Assembly (NCBI GenBank): GCA_947302185.1
Contig: CAMYVI010000030.1
Span: forward strand, 1-14,989
Direction of reading: 5' to 3'
Origin: an uncultured Lachnospiraceae bacterium
Lineage (GTDB): Bacteria > Bacillota_A > Clostridia > Lachnospirales > Lachnospiraceae
DNA length: 14,989 bases
The notes under the pieces were generated by a model. The model worked only from the letters and a program-made list of their open reading frames with translations, made no database searches and was not told the DNA's origin. Position numbers and translations under genes: made by a program. Positions 14,050 to 14,989 of this stretch are shown here, piece by piece; the first letter of the stretch is position 1, and each line of letters opens with the position of its first letter.

Positions 14050-14158
14050 GCAGAGGGGCTGTCGCATCAGGGTGTGCTGCCGCAATATACAGCAGATATT
14101 ATTTGCAAATTTCTGTTATATATTGCGGTGACACGACCCGATGCGGCAGCCCCTCTGC
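14050..14158. repeat. MITE-like long inverted repeat between convergent genes
   Basis: Arms 14050-14089 and 14119-14158 match as reverse complements at 33 of 40 positions, beginning GCAGAGGGGCTG and ending with its mirror. The 29-nt centre contains a further palindrome (ATTTGCAAAT). Ends of the GGGGCTGTCGCA type resemble termini of Firmicute insertion sequences as I recall them, which suggests a small non-autonomous element. I do not see a clear target-site duplication. As RNA it would fold into one long hairpin in either direction and could stop transcription from both neighbours, though no T-tract follows. Confidence 0.65.
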
Positions 14159-14196
14159 GCATTCAGCTTCAGATATATGTCCCGAAAAGACCGTTC

Positions 14197-14989
14197 TTAT
14201 AGCATGAATCTTTCAATAATCTCAGCTACACCGCCTCCCTCATTATCAGCCTCACTTACATAGTCGCAGATCCTGCGGACCTCATCCGTGCAATTTGCGA
14301 CGCCGGCTCCGAGACCTGCCGCTCGAATCATAGCCATGTCGTTATTGTTATCTCCGACAGCGATGACCTCTGAGATATCGATTCCGAGAATTTCAGCCAG
14401 CCGTTTAAGTCCGGCTCCTTTGTTGATGCCGGCACGGTTGAACTCAAGATACCGATTTGAAGAATAGCTGACATCAAAAGGACCTGTTATGTCTTCCAGA
14501 TCTTTCGCGATCCTGTGCAGATAGTCGAGATCCGTATTCTGGTAGAGAATCTTTACCAGCGGTTCGTCCTTAAGGAACTCAATGCTTGGTTCCTTGAGTT
14601 CTACAGTCTGCTGCCTGCCGGAAAGAAATGCTCTCTCTTCCGGATTGAAATTCCAGATATAGACGACATCCTTCGTATAAACATGCATACAGACATCCAG
14701 ATCCATTCCCCGCCGGAAGAACATGTTCGTCTCATCAAATGTAATGCCCTGATAGTACAGTTCGCGGTTTCCTTGTTCTCGGTAATCATGCCGCCGTTGA
14801 AGCCCACGATATACTGGTTCTCTTTCTGGTACAGTCCTAAATCTTTCAGCGTTCCCTGAATGGTGGCGTAGCCGCGGCCTGAACAGGGAACGAACCACTT
14901 TCCGGCGTCCGTGAGATTTTTCACAGCCCTGAGGTTACGTTCGCATATCGTCCCGTCGTTGTTCAGGAGAGTCTCATCGAGATCCACTG
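14197..14989 (-). pseudogene. Cof-type HAD phosphatase with a frameshift (5' end outside window)
   Basis: Two frames together give one Cof/subfamily IIB HAD hydrolase, which dephosphorylates small sugar phosphates or cofactors in the cytoplasm. The upstream frame (14989 to about 14772) holds motif I VDLDETLL, SGRGY (motif II region) and NGGMITEN. The second frame (about 14775 to 14197) continues GNRELYYQGITFDE and holds the motif III lysine (NKGAGLKRL) and motif IV VGDNNNDM, and ends naturally in IIERFML. The frames join if one G is restored in the GG at 14771-14772 (AAC AAG GGA AAC CGC). So a one-base deletion is the simplest cause: either real gene decay or a sequencing error. All catalytic motifs are intact apart from the break, which suggests a recent or artificial event. 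The start lies beyond the window. The gene is convergent with the membrane protein, with the MITE-like repeat between them. Confidence 0.85.

Noticed and set aside
14781..14898. Start of the HAD protein at 14898 in the downstream frame
   Set aside because: Those first residues are an out-of-frame reading of the region that encodes the true N-terminal half in the other frame.

Overview
The window looks like a chromosomal segment from a Gram-positive anaerobe of the class Clostridia, probably Lachnospiraceae-like. This is inferred from sortase-anchored surface proteins, strong GGAGG-type ribosome binding sites, moderate GC, a fibro-slime adhesin, and a radical SAM protein of the TatD-linked type. 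No rRNA or tRNA gene is present, so the genus cannot be fixed.

Bases 1-9069, all on the minus strand, hold a sortase-assembled pilus operon. Its order in the direction of transcription is: LPSTG major (shaft) pilin (9069-7180), class C sortase (6850-5996), minor pilin with a Pro/Thr stalk and LVKTG signal (5895-4873), and a giant adhesin (4774 to beyond base 1, at least 1591 residues). The adhesin combines an acidic spacer, a fibro-slime (PA14-like) domain, Cna_B-type modules and a von Willebrand A domain with a complete MIDAS. The shaft pilin would be polymerised by the sortase, with the minor pilin as likely base or linker and the adhesin as likely tip.

Bases 9070-9942 contain no convincing gene but are full of inverted repeats. 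They include a 12-bp perfect inverted repeat flanking 93 bp just upstream of the pilin, several hairpins in the presumed pilin leader, two tandem intrinsic terminators pointing toward the pilin, and a 34-bp-stem palindrome of the GGGGACGGTTCTT type. This is the most interesting part of the window. It may hold an invertible switch, an attenuator or an unrecognised leader RNA controlling the pilus.

Bases 9943-14989 look like ordinary chromosome of higher GC. They hold a TatD-associated-type radical SAM protein (minus) and a pyridoxal/pyridoxamine kinase (minus). A divergent promoter region then leads to a large polytopic membrane protein of GT-C-like layout (plus). A MITE-like inverted-repeat element lies between convergent genes, followed by a Cof-type HAD phosphatase (minus) whose reading frame is broken by an apparent one-base deletion and which runs off the window end.
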